Of a stretch of 64,000 nt of DNA, positions 39,411 to 45,685 are shown piece by piece. The first letter of the stretch is position 1. Every line of letters begins with the position of its first letter. Made by a program: the position numbers and the translations under genes. The DNA comes from Pseudarthrobacter siccitolerans (lineage in GTDB: Bacteria; Actinomycetota; Actinomycetes; Actinomycetales; Micrococcaceae), in assembly GCF_001046895.1 (NCBI RefSeq), contig NZ_CAQI01000025.1, positions 124,001 through 188,000 on the forward strand, in the 5' to 3' direction. A model generated the notes under the pieces. The model was not told the origin of the DNA, did not search any database, and saw nothing but the letters and a program-made list of their open reading frames with translations.

Positions 39411-39797
39411 TTACTTCTCTACAGGCAGGGTGTCGGGGTTGACGTTGCCCTCGTCGTCGATCAGGGCCGGGTCGGCGGGTTCGCCGCCGTGCTCGGAGAG
39501 GAGCGCCAGCAGGGCTGCGAAGGGATCTTCCTGGCCGGGTACGTTGCCGTCCTCCTGAACGGGGAAGGTGTGAACCATGTCCTCCAGGACGGCGCGGGCG
39601 GATTCGTAGTCCTGATGCTTCGTGGCGGCGGTGACGAAGGCGACCATGCCGTGAGCCAGCTTCGTGAAGCCTTCGCCGAGCTCGGCGCGAGCCTCGGCGG
39701 TCATTTCGTATTCCTCAGAGGACCAGGGGTGATCTTCCGGAGAAGCGGAAGAGAGTACGGTCAGGTAGGCGTCGAGCGGGATCTGCGGGGTGAACAT
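39411..39797 (-). CDS. hypothetical acidic phage protein
   Basis: 128 residues starting MFTPQIPLDAYLTVLSSASP. Acidic, helical centre (FTKLAHGMVAFVTAATKHQD) and a disordered acidic C-terminus. It is a single-gene unit: TGAGCA promoter element 48 bp upstream, terminator after it. Strong isolated expression early in infection is likely; function unknown. Confidence 0.65.
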   Translation of the reverse strand: MFTPQIPLDAYLTVLSSASPEDHPWSSEEYEMTAEARAELGEGFTKLAHGMVAFVTAATKHQDYESARAVLEDMVHTFPVQEDGNVPGQEDPFAALLALLSEHGGEPADPALIDDEGNVNPDTLPVEK

Positions 39798-39844
39798 GAG
39801 GCTTCCTTCCTTGGTGGTTAGTGCCGAAGGCTTTCGACACAGAA

Positions 39845-39873
39845 GGAGTCGGCCAGCGCCGGCGATCTGCTCA
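39845..39873 (-). promoter_or_regulatory. early promoter-like element 5 (TGAGCA-N17-GACTCC)
   Basis: Same hexamers and 17-base spacer ending CTGGCC, 48 bp upstream of the 39797 start codon, followed by CTGTGTC. Confidence 0.65.
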
Positions 39874-39885
39874 CGGCAAAAGAAA

Positions 39886-39905
39886 AGACCCTCCGGAGAG
39901 GGTCT
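39886..39905 (-). terminator. intrinsic terminator
   Basis: 8-bp stem AGACCCTC/GAGGGTCT with a CGGA loop and TTTTCTTTT on the minus strand, directly after the 39911 gene. Confidence 0.8.
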
Positions 39906-39910
39906 GTTCG

Positions 39911-40174
39911 TTAGAGGGTCCGTTGGTCGATGGAGTCAAGGGCCTCCCGGTAAGCCTTGAAGAGAGGGCCGTTCTTGGCCCGGTCCTTCATGAGGAGGAA
40001 GCGCTTCTCCTGATCGACGAAGTCGATGCGGTCGGAGTATTCGAGCTTGCCGGCCTTCCGGAGCTTCTCGAACTTGGCGTAGATCTTGTCGCTCGCCCTA
40101 CGGCCCTCGGGGGAGTCGAAGGCCGCGGCCGTGGCGCGGGCGGTCAGCCGGTTGTTGTGGTGGTGGGCGAGCAT
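39911..40174 (-). CDS. small basic hypothetical phage protein
   Basis: 87 residues, MLAHHHNNRLTARATAAAFD, then KIYAKFEKLRKAGKLEYSDR. Helical and basic, possibly nucleic-acid binding. Promoter/operator-like sequence at 40205-40219 and terminator after it make it a one-gene unit. Confidence 0.65.
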   Translation of the reverse strand: MLAHHHNNRLTARATAAAFDSPEGRRASDKIYAKFEKLRKAGKLEYSDRIDFVDQEKRFLLMKDRAKNGPLFKAYREALDSIDQRTL

Positions 40175-40185
40175 AGCGGGTCCTT

Positions 40186-40224
40186 TCGATTTAGTCTTGC
40201 AGGTGGCGCTTTACGTGACTAGAC
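40186..40224 (-). promoter_or_regulatory. operator-like site before the 39911-40174 gene
   Basis: GGCGCTTTACGTGAC at 40205-40219. On the minus strand TCACGT, 17 bases, then ACTAAA precede the gene with a very short leader. It overlaps the TAG stop of the 40219 gene. Confidence 0.45.
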
Positions 40225-40437
40225 GTGACGGTAGAAGACGACTTTGACGATGCGGCCAGGGGTCGTGTGCGGGGCGTTCTCCAGGTAGACGCGGCCAGCT
40301 TCGCGGCGAACGATGCGGAAGTCGTGGAGGTTCTGGAGGCGACCGAGGACGAAGTCAAGGTTGTCGGGCTCGATCTCCTCGATCTCGGCGGGGACCTCGT
40401 CGACGTAGTTCTCGATCTCGTAAGCTACAGCGGCCAT
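40219..40437 (-). CDS. small acidic hypothetical phage protein
   Basis: 72 residues, MAAVAYEIENYVDEVPAEIE with an acidic N-terminal half and a beta-like C-terminal half (FRIVRREAGRVYLENAP). ATG behind AAAGGACAAAGGAAA. Preceded by the strongest operator-like site in the prophage. Confidence 0.65.
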   Translation of the reverse strand: MAAVAYEIENYVDEVPAEIEEIEPDNLDFVLGRLQNLHDFRIVRREAGRVYLENAPHTTPGRIVKVVFYRHV

Positions 40438-40476
40438 TTCCTTTGTCCTTTCCTTATGGCGTGTAAACAGTGTAAC

Positions 40477-40500
40477 TCACGTAAGTCGTCTTACGTAAGA
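40477..40500 (-). promoter_or_regulatory. double operator/promoter site
   Basis: ACGTAAG (40479-40485) and CTTACGT (40490-40496) form a perfect 7-bp inverted repeat with a TCGT spacer. On the minus strand TTACGT and TTACAC are 17 apart, matching the layout at 2521 and 5652. A GTGTAAAC copy lies at 40461-40468 between it and the gene. Confidence 0.6.
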
Positions 40501-40510
40501 GGAAACTTCG

Positions 40511-40615
40511 TTGTGGAGTAGGCGCAGTAGTTCACTATTTCTCCACTGTGGATAAGCCTGTGGATAGTTACGGGTCCACAGGGTATTCCACAGGCAAACA
40601 ATGGGCTGTGGGGAC
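40511..40615. other. cluster of DnaA-box-like sequences (origin candidate)
   Basis: TGTGGATAA at 40547-40555 is the complement of the TTATCCACA DnaA box. TGTGGATAG (40559), GTCCACAGG (40575) and TATTCCACA (40584) are near matches, with further TGTGG/CCAC words around, all within about 100 bases of unusually AT-rich prophage sequence. The gap 40501-40846 has no gene I can support, so a replication origin or DnaA-responsive control region fits. Confidence 0.45.
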
Positions 40616-40846
40616 GTACTTCACAGGCATTCACTGGCAGCGAGGTATAGGGGATGGGTTAATCGCGGATCTTCCGGCTAGGCTCTTAAACGTCAGTAGC
40701 CGCCCCGAAGCTTGGACTCGGAGGGGCGGCCACTCGTCGACAAAACCGTCCGACTAAGAAAGGTGTTGTCTGGGCCTTAGCGTATGCCGTCGCCGGGAAG
40801 GGGCGCAATACGAACGGGCCCAGGGGCGCCGGGAAGAAGTGCCTAT

Positions 40847-40966
40847 ATGGCGAAGAAACGCCGCTCTACCCGCCGTAGCGAGGACTCCTCGACTACAGCG
40901 ATCGTTGCCGCTATGACGCCGCTTGTGTACGTCATGGCCTACGCGATCATTACCGTGCTGAAGTAG
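40847..40966 (+). CDS. tiny membrane protein on plus strand
   Basis: 39 residues, MAKKRRSTRRSEDSSTTAIV then a hydrophobic helix (MTPLVYVMAYAIITVL). A basic N-terminus and one membrane segment. The ribosome site is weak, so the call is tentative. It is opposite in direction to its neighbours. Confidence 0.4.
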   Translation: MAKKRRSTRRSEDSSTTAIVAAMTPLVYVMAYAIITVLK

Positions 40967-40971
40967 CCGCT

Positions 40972-41274
40972 TCAGCGGGAGACGAACTTCCCATCCCACT
41001 CGTCTCCGTCTGGGCGCCGCACCTTACGGGTCGGCATCCAGGCGGAGCAGTGCTGGAAATTATCGTCGGTCCAGACGATCACTACCTCGTCGTTCGTCCA
41101 GTGCTCGGCGTAGCCGTGGATCTCAACGGTGCGCCCGTCGCTTAGGTCCAGGGAAGCAATGACCTTCGGCTCCTGCCCGTAGGTGTAGCGCTGGACGGCT
41201 TTCCCGGTGAAGTCGGGTTGCGTCCACTCGTACTCGTAGGGGACGCCGTCCAGCTGGAATCTGAGGGTAGGCAC
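40972..41274 (-). CDS. hypothetical phage protein
   Basis: 100 residues, MPTLRFQLDGVPYEYEWTQP, beta-rich with many Trp (HWTNDEVVIVWTDDNFQHCS). No domain recognised. It has a one-gene setting, with a terminator upstream at 41296-41330 that separates it from the next gene. Confidence 0.6.
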   Translation of the reverse strand: MPTLRFQLDGVPYEYEWTQPDFTGKAVQRYTYGQEPKVIASLDLSDGRTVEIHGYAEHWTNDEVVIVWTDDNFQHCSAWMPTRKVRRPDGDEWDGKFVSR

Positions 41275-41295
41275 AGGGCCATACTAGGGGAAAGC

Positions 41296-41330
41296 AGAAA
41301 AGCCCCTCCCAGTCAGGGAGAGGCTTTTCT
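41296..41330. terminator. bidirectional intrinsic terminator
   Basis: AGAAAAGCC-CTCCC and GGGAG-GGCTTTTCT arms around AGTCA, with T-runs in both directions. Confidence 0.8.
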
Positions 41331-41332
41331 TG

Positions 41333-41542
41333 CTATTTCTGCAGGGCGGTGTAAACGGCCTCGCGGACGTTCTCGCCTCCTGCCGCCAGGGCGGCGTCGA
41401 CGGCCCGCAGGAGGGCCTCCCGGTCCAGGAGCGCCGGGGACTCGATCACGTAGTTGTTCCGGTGACGGGCGCCGTTGATTACGTCGCGGGTGGTTTGGGT
41501 CCGCTTGCGGATCTCGTCGAGTGCGTTGTGTTCGTCAGTCAT
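41333..41542 (-). CDS. small helical hypothetical phage protein
   Basis: 69 residues from ATG at 41542, MTDEHNALDEIRKRTQTTRD, ending VREAVYTALQK. Start overlaps the stop of the 41539 gene by four bases. A GTGTAAAC copy lies over codons near the end. No family recognised. Confidence 0.6.
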   Translation of the reverse strand: MTDEHNALDEIRKRTQTTRDVINGARHRNNYVIESPALLDREALLRAVDAALAAGGENVREAVYTALQK

Positions 41543-41745
41543 GGGCGGGGCTCCGGATCGTCGAGAACTACGGCGGTCAGCTGGTCGAGGGCTCCGGCCA
41601 GGGCGGGCCACTCCTGCCGGAGCTTCCGCTTGGCGCGGCGGTGGATCGGCGGGAAGGGGCCGGAGTCGTTCCAGGCGTTATAGACCTCTTCCAGGGAGCG
41701 GACCAGCGGGACGATGGGGGTGCTTCTGAACTCCCGGTCAGCCAC
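41539..41745 (-). CDS. small basic hypothetical phage protein
   Basis: 68 residues from GTG at 41745; FRSTPIVPLVRSLEEVYNAW, then IHRRAKRKLRQEWPALAGAL. Overlaps both neighbours. No family recognised. Confidence 0.6.
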   Translation of the reverse strand: MADREFRSTPIVPLVRSLEEVYNAWNDSGPFPPIHRRAKRKLRQEWPALAGALDQLTAVVLDDPEPRP

Positions 41746-41887
41746 GTGAGGCCCTCCTCGCGGCCCGCTGGGCCTTGCCCTTGGCGCGGCGCTTGGCCTT
41801 TTCAGCGGGGTCGATGCCGCCGAAGACGTGCTTGCCGGTGTAGTTCAGTGCGAAGAGGATTCGGCGCTGGAATGGGTTCAGGGTCAT
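41738..41887 (-). CDS. small very basic phage protein
   Basis: 49 residues from ATG at 41887 with GAAAGGAG upstream; MTLNPFQRRILFALNYTGKH then a Lys/Arg/Ala-rich tail (EKAKRRAKGKAQRAARRASR). Nucleic-acid binding is likely from charge alone. Confidence 0.55.
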   Translation of the reverse strand: MTLNPFQRRILFALNYTGKHVFGGIDPAEKAKRRAKGKAQRAARRASRG

Positions 41888-41924
41888 GTTTGCGTGCTCC
41901 TTTCAACGGGTACGAATAGGACTA

Positions 41925-42063
41925 GAGGCCGAGGAGGAAGAGGGGCGCCCAGGGGCGGCGTTCCGTCGCTCGTTTACAGGCCCTAGAGGGGCTTGCTGAA
42001 GCAGGCCGGCAAGGTCCGGACCTCGAAGCGAGACGTTCCTCGAAAGCTCTCCTCCTCGGCCTC
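41925..42063 (-). ncRNA. candidate structured RNA
   Basis: A 179-base gap between two genes is closed by a perfect 14-bp inverted repeat: GAGGCCGAGGAGGA at 41925-41938 and its complement at 42050-42063. The enclosed sequence has further pairing, including the 12-base palindrome AGGTCCGGACCT and TGCTGAAGCA. No open frame fills it. The strand is assumed from neighbouring transcription. I do not recognise an RNA family. Confidence 0.4.
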
Positions 42064-42066
42064 GTC

Positions 42067-42501
42067 TCAGCTGTGAATCTCGCGGGCCTTGATTGCGGCG
42101 GCTCGCCAGAATTTGGCGACGTTGTGGGTTTCGGGCAGGGCCTTGAAGTGCTCGCCGGTAGCGGCGTTCAGCAGGGCCAGGGCCTCGCCGTCGAGCTTCT
42201 CGGTTTCGAGCCGGAGCGCTTCCAGGGCCTCGGCTTCCTTGGCTTCGTTGCGGTCCTCGATGTACTTGGCGAGGCCGCGGACGGCATGGTTGACGGGGTT
42301 TCCAAGGGCGTCGGCTTCCCAGCCAGCGGCCTTCAGGATCGCCAGGGCGACGTTCGGGGCGTCTTCCCTGGTGACGTAGACCGTGCGGTTCGCGTCGGTG
42401 TCGAGCTCGGCGACGGGTTCGCCGGAGTCGGTCATTTGGTGCTCGACGGTCAGCCAGTCGCCGTCTTCGTCGACATGGGTGAAGACTTGGTTAGGGTTCA
42501 C
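42067..42501 (-). CDS. hypothetical phage protein
   Basis: 144 residues from GTG at 42501; FTHVDEDGDWLTVEHQMTDS (beta) and a long helical C-terminal part (GLAKYIEDRNEAKEAEALEA). Start overlaps the 42498 gene stop. Unknown function. Confidence 0.65.
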   Translation of the reverse strand: MNPNQVFTHVDEDGDWLTVEHQMTDSGEPVAELDTDANRTVYVTREDAPNVALAILKAAGWEADALGNPVNHAVRGLAKYIEDRNEAKEAEALEALRLETEKLDGEALALLNAATGEHFKALPETHNVAKFWRAAAIKAREIHS

Positions 42502-42680
42502 TTTCGGGGCTTCCTTCCGTTGTGAATGAGGGGCTTTTTCGTCGCGGGGAGCGGCTCGTAGTAACCGACCTCGTCGAAGAATTCGAAGAGCGGGGCGTAG
42601 GTCTGCCGGACGGCTTCGGCGAGGGCGCTGAAGGCATCGCCGAGGGAGCTCTCGCGGAGGGGTTTATCGGCGCCGTCCAC
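42498..42680 (-). CDS. small hypothetical phage protein
   Basis: 60 residues from GTG at 42680; DAFSALAEAVRQTYAPLFEF and a basic C-terminus. Overlaps both neighbours. No family recognised. Confidence 0.55.
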   Translation of the reverse strand: MDGADKPLRESSLGDAFSALAEAVRQTYAPLFEFFDEVGYYEPLPATKKPLIHNGRKPRK

Positions 42681-42759
42681 GGCGGGACTCCTTCCTGAAG
42701 CTGGGCCAGTAGCAGGGGAGGGCGTCGAGTATGCCGAGGAGGACTTCGAGGAAGGTCAC
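42664..42759 (-). CDS. very small protein in coupled cluster
   Basis: 31 residues, VTFLEVLLGILDALPCYWPS then an Arg-rich tail. The GTG overlaps the upstream TGA (GTGA), and its end overlaps the next start, so coupling supports it. Coding status is less certain because of size. Confidence 0.4.
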   Translation of the reverse strand: MTFLEVLLGILDALPCYWPSFRKESRRGRRR

Positions 42760-42947
42760 GCGGGCCTTACCTCGATCACGTCCTCGGCCAGGAAGATCGT
42801 CGGGCGGGCGGCGCCTTCCTGGTGGATCTTCAGGTGCTCGGTCAGGGAGCGCTCGATTACGCCGGTCACCACGCGACCGTCGTCCAGGGTGACGCGAACG
42901 GGGGTTCCGGCGTTGCGGGCAGAGATCAGGCGGATTTGCGGGGTCAC
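42756..42947 (-). CDS. small Sm-like/SH3-like beta protein 1
   Basis: 63 residues from GTG at 42947 overlapping the previous stop (GTGA). VRVTLDDGRVVTGVIERSLT and IFLAEDVIEVRPA resemble an LSm/SH3-type small barrel. The neighbouring 42944-43165 product has a parallel layout, so the two may be diverged duplicates. Confidence 0.55.
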   Translation of the reverse strand: MTPQIRLISARNAGTPVRVTLDDGRVVTGVIERSLTEHLKIHQEGAARPTIFLAEDVIEVRPA

Positions 42948-43165
42948 TCGAAGATCACTTCCTCCAGTTCTGAGCGGTGGAATGCGTGGGGGCGCCGGTC
43001 GCCGGAGTCGACGGGGACCAGCAGGTAGTAGCCGTCGGAGAGGCTCGGGTGCTCCTTGGCGGTTCCGGTCAGGGTCCGGCCAGAGTCGAGGACGAGGGTC
43101 ACGGTGGCCTCGCACTCGATCGCTTCACGGAGGCTGGCGCGGAGGCGCTTCACGGCGGCGGTCAC
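42944..43165 (-). CDS. small Sm-like/SH3-like beta protein 2
   Basis: 73 residues from GTG at 43165; ATVTLVLDSGRTLTGTAKEH and FHRSELEEVIFE parallel the 42756-42947 product. Start overlaps the 43162 gene stop. Unknown function; RNA or protein binding is possible from the fold type. Confidence 0.55.
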   Translation of the reverse strand: MTAAVKRLRASLREAIECEATVTLVLDSGRTLTGTAKEHPSLSDGYYLLVPVDSGDRRPHAFHRSELEEVIFE

Positions 43166-43365
43166 TTTGCGGCCTCCTCGCTCTTCGCAGCGGTGGCCTT
43201 GCGCGTGCGGACGGGCTTGATTTCGACCGGGGCGGAGAGGGCGAGCGTCGCGTGGACCTGAGCCTCGGCGAGGTAGGCAAGGCGAGGGGCTGAGCTTGGG
43301 GCGTAGCCCTTGGCCTGTTCTAGGAGGGCTTCAGCGGTGGAGCGGTGATGCTCTGGAGAGGCCAT
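43162..43365 (-). CDS. small helical phage protein, first gene of right early operon
   Basis: 67 residues from ATG at 43365 with GCAAAGGAG upstream; MASPEHHRSTAEALLEQAKG, then a basic Ala/Lys tail. It heads a run of overlapping genes down to 42067 behind the TGAGCA promoter at 43406-43434. Confidence 0.6.
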   Translation of the reverse strand: MASPEHHRSTAEALLEQAKGYAPSSAPRLAYLAEAQVHATLALSAPVEIKPVRTRKATAAKSEEAAK

Positions 43366-43405
43366 TTGAGGGGCTCCTTTGCAGTGTCGGTGTTGGGACA
43401 CTGAA

Positions 43406-43434
43406 GGAGTCGGCCAGAGGCGAAGGATTGCTCA
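43406..43434 (-). promoter_or_regulatory. early promoter-like element 6 (TGAGCA-N17-GACTCC)
   Basis: Same hexamers and 17-base spacer ending CTGGCC, 41 bp upstream of the 43365 start, followed by CAGTGTC. It lies right after the nested inverted repeat. Confidence 0.65.
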
Positions 43435-43456
43435 GAGGAGCTCAGAAAAAGGAAAA

Positions 43457-43557
43457 GTGACGAAGTGACGAAAGTGATGTGTCTTTGTATTAGTGCTCAA
43501 GAGAGAGAGGTTCTTGAACACTAATGCGAAGTGCTATCACTTCCGTCACTTCGTCAC
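43457..43557 (-). terminator. nested inverted-repeat element, copy B (integrase terminator)
   Basis: 22-bp outer arms at 43457-43478 and 43536-43557 with one mismatch, matching copy A at 15632-15732. The inner hairpin pairs TTAGTG-TCAAGA with TCTTGA-CACTAA. On the minus strand the element is followed by TTTTCCTTTTTC, so here it should terminate integrase transcription. Confidence 0.75.
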
Positions 43558-43628
43558 TCATAGCGTCATTGGGAGGGCGGTTTACACGCTCCTCGCCGGC
43601 GTCGAAGTGGCGGCTTCCGCCTCCGGCG

Positions 43629-45089
43629 TCAGCTTCTCCACAAGATTTTCAGGCGGTCGGGCTCGAAGATGTTCCCTCGGCGGGTCCGGCTGGAGACGCG
43701 GACATGGTCGATGCCTTCCATGAGGAGCTTCCGCCTCTTGTCTACGTCGTCCGTCGCCTCCCAAGCCTCGCGGAGCGTCCGGCCAGTTTCCTTGACGATC
43801 TTCTCGATCGCGGCAGGGCGGTTCTTCAGGTCCGTGCGCCGTTCCTTCAGGACCGCAAGCCGGTCGAGGAGGGTGGCGAGGTCTGCGTCGTCGTCGGCCA
43901 AGGCCGCGGACGTGTCGCGGATAGCGAGCTCCACTTCGGCCAGGGCCTCGACTGTGCCGGGGTCCGTGACTACGTCGTGCTCCTCGATCTCCGGAAGGTC
44001 GCCGACAAGCGCCAGGAAACGCTCGGCGACGTAGTCCTCGACCTTTTGAGCGACGACGCGGGGCGACGCGCAGACCGTCCCCTTCGCGGACGAGGGGCAA
44101 CCGTAGATTGGGCGCCCTCCCGAGGAGCGGACGTAGAGCTTCATATCGCAGTAGGCGCAGAAGAGGAGGCCGGAGAGGAGGCGAGCGGCGCGGGAGCGGG
44201 CCTTCGGGCCTGTTCCCCTTGGCGGGTCTAGGCGGGCGCGGAGGCTCGTCAGCGTGGAGAGGTCGAGGATCGGCTCCCAAATGCGCTTAGGGAGGCCGTG
44301 CTCGTCTTGGACGGGGCTCCCGTTGTGGATCACGCGGCCTAGCAGATGGTCAGCCGTCCAGACCGCCTTGATCGTGGAGAGATACCACGTTCCTCTGTCG
44401 GCGCCGTCGGCGGGCCTTCCCTCCCGTAGGGCCTTGCGGTATTCGCTCTTTGCCGAGGGGATGCCGTTCACGTTGAGCCACGTCGTGATCTTCGTCAGGC
44501 TTTCGCCGTCCAAGATCCGGTCGGCGATCTCGCGGACGATCTTGGCTTCGGCGGGGTCGACTTCCAGGACGCGGCCAGGGCCGTCGGGCGCGGGCGCCGT
44601 CCGGTAGCCGTAGGGGACCATACCGCCAGAGAAGCGGCCACCGTGCCGGAGCGTTTTGAAGGAGGACTTGGCGCGGAGGGCGGTGTTTTCCGCTTCGGTC
44701 CTCGCGGTTTCGGCCAGGACGACGGCGATCATGCGCCATGCCGGCTGATCGGAGCGGAGGCCGTCCTTCAGGGCGACGAAGAGGGCCTCGCCCTTCCGTG
44801 AGTCCAAGGTGTCGACCAAGTCGCCCACCGCGGAGAGGCCCTGACGGGTCCAGCGGTCGAGCTTCCAGACGGCCAGAACGTCGGCCTCTCCGGTGCGGAG
44901 TTGCCGGAGGGCCTCCAGAGCGTTGGCTCGGACTTTGCGGCCCGAGATCCCGTCGTCAGTAAGGACGGCTACGATCTCCCAGTCTTCACGCTCGGCAAGC
45001 TCGCGGAGGTCGCGCTCCTGCCTTGCGATGGATGTAGAGGCGTCGTCAGAGACGGAGAGACGTAGATAGAGTATTGCACGTAGCTTCAC
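43629..45089 (-). CDS. large serine integrase
   Basis: 486 residues from GTG at 45089 with AAAGG upstream. N-terminal resolvase domain: YLRLSVSDDASTSIARQERD with the catalytic Ser at about 12, then DDGISGRKV and WKLDRWTR. Recombinase domain and zinc ribbon follow: LLSGLLFCAYCDMKLYV and YGCPSSAKGTVCA. The C-terminal coiled coil spans ~365-450. It integrates the phage by attP x attB recombination; excision would need a directionality factor, probably the gp3-like protein at 13071. The proposed attachment core is about 100 bp upstream of the start. Confidence 0.93.
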   Translation of the reverse strand: MKLRAILYLRLSVSDDASTSIARQERDLRELAEREDWEIVAVLTDDGISGRKVRANALEALRQLRTGEADVLAVWKLDRWTRQGLSAVGDLVDTLDSRKGEALFVALKDGLRSDQPAWRMIAVVLAETARTEAENTALRAKSSFKTLRHGGRFSGGMVPYGYRTAPAPDGPGRVLEVDPAEAKIVREIADRILDGESLTKITTWLNVNGIPSAKSEYRKALREGRPADGADRGTWYLSTIKAVWTADHLLGRVIHNGSPVQDEHGLPKRIWEPILDLSTLTSLRARLDPPRGTGPKARSRAARLLSGLLFCAYCDMKLYVRSSGGRPIYGCPSSAKGTVCASPRVVAQKVEDYVAERFLALVGDLPEIEEHDVVTDPGTVEALAEVELAIRDTSAALADDDADLATLLDRLAVLKERRTDLKNRPAAIEKIVKETGRTLREAWEATDDVDKRRKLLMEGIDHVRVSSRTRRGNIFEPDRLKILWRS

Positions 45090-45186
45090 GTGAGTCGCCT
45101 TTCTTATCTAGCGGTGACTCCAGAATAGCTCACAAGGTACAGCTAGAGGGATCGATGTAGACGGCCATGGAGGAAGTCTAGTGCTG

Positions 45187-45192
45187 TCCCTT
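45187..45192. other. candidate attR core (prophage right end)
   Basis: TCCCTT, shared with 597-602. Phage-type flank TCTAGTGCTG on the left, host-type flank CCTGCCGCGG on the right. Distance to the integrase start is typical of attP. Confidence is limited by the 6-base identity. Confidence 0.4.
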
Positions 45193-45277
45193 CCTGCCGC
45201 GGCCTCCCAGGTTGCGGGTGCCGAAAATGCGGAGTCTTACTGCTCTTAAGGCCGCAAATGCGTCCTAGACTGGGGAA

Positions 45278-45685
45278 ATGACAATCATCCGCGTTTCCGA
45301 GGCCGCCCGGTTCCTCGGCGTCAGCGACGACACGGTGCGCCGCTGGATGGACAACGGATCGCTCACGCCGGTCAAGGACGACGCCGGCCGCCTGGCCGTG
45401 GACGGGCTGGAACTGGCCCGCCACGCACGCAAGCTCGCCCAGCTGCCCGACGATCCGCACCGGACCGGCAGTTCCGCGCGGAACCGGTTTGTGGGCCTGG
45501 TGACCGGCATTACCGCGGACAAGGTGATGGCCCAGGTGGAGCTCCAGTGCGGCCCTTTCCGGGTGGTATCCCTGATGAGCAGCGAGGCCGTCCGGGACCT
45601 TGGACTGGAACTGGGCTCCGTGGCCACCGCCGTGGTTAAGGCCACCACCGTGATCATCGAGACGCCGCAGGGGAAGGCGCTGTGA
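45278..45685 (+). CDS. TOBE-domain molybdate regulator/molbindin with excisionase-like HTH
   Basis: 135 residues. N-terminal MerR/excisionase-type helix-turn-helix: SEAARFLGVSDDTVRRWMDN. The C-terminal TOBE/Mop domain (~70-135, SSARNRFVGLVTGITADKVM) would bind molybdate or tungstate. It overlaps modA by four bases, so it heads the mod operon and probably senses oxyanion and controls it. Host gene. Confidence 0.85.
   Translation: MTIIRVSEAARFLGVSDDTVRRWMDNGSLTPVKDDAGRLAVDGLELARHARKLAQLPDDPHRTGSSARNRFVGLVTGITADKVMAQVELQCGPFRVVSLMSSEAVRDLGLELGSVATAVVKATTVIIETPQGKAL

Larger units (their letters stand above)
6353..43587. repeat. dispersed GTGTAAAC octamer family (20 copies across prophage)
   Basis: Exact GTGTAAAC starts on the plus strand at 6353, 8293, 9587, 12519, 14514, 17774, 19150, 22091, 24516, 25773, 27803, 30246, 33689, 35812, 40461 and 41349. 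On the minus strand it occupies 15848-15855, 33538-33545, 38466-38473 and 43580-43587. Most extend to CGTGTAAACG. I saw none in the host flanks. With this base composition under one copy is expected by chance in 45 kb. Copies lie both in coding sequence and at gene junctions, with a strong strand bias. The best analogy is the stoperators of cluster A mycobacteriophages; function here is inferred. Confidence 0.75.

Noticed and set aside
40548..40757. Plus-strand ORF over the DnaA-box cluster
   Set aside because: Low-complexity start made of the repeated boxes, no ribosome site, no similarity.
6353..43587. GTGTAAAC as a KOPS-like or uptake signal
   Set aside because: Strand bias does not switch at a replication terminus and copies are confined to the prophage, so a phage regulatory role fits better.
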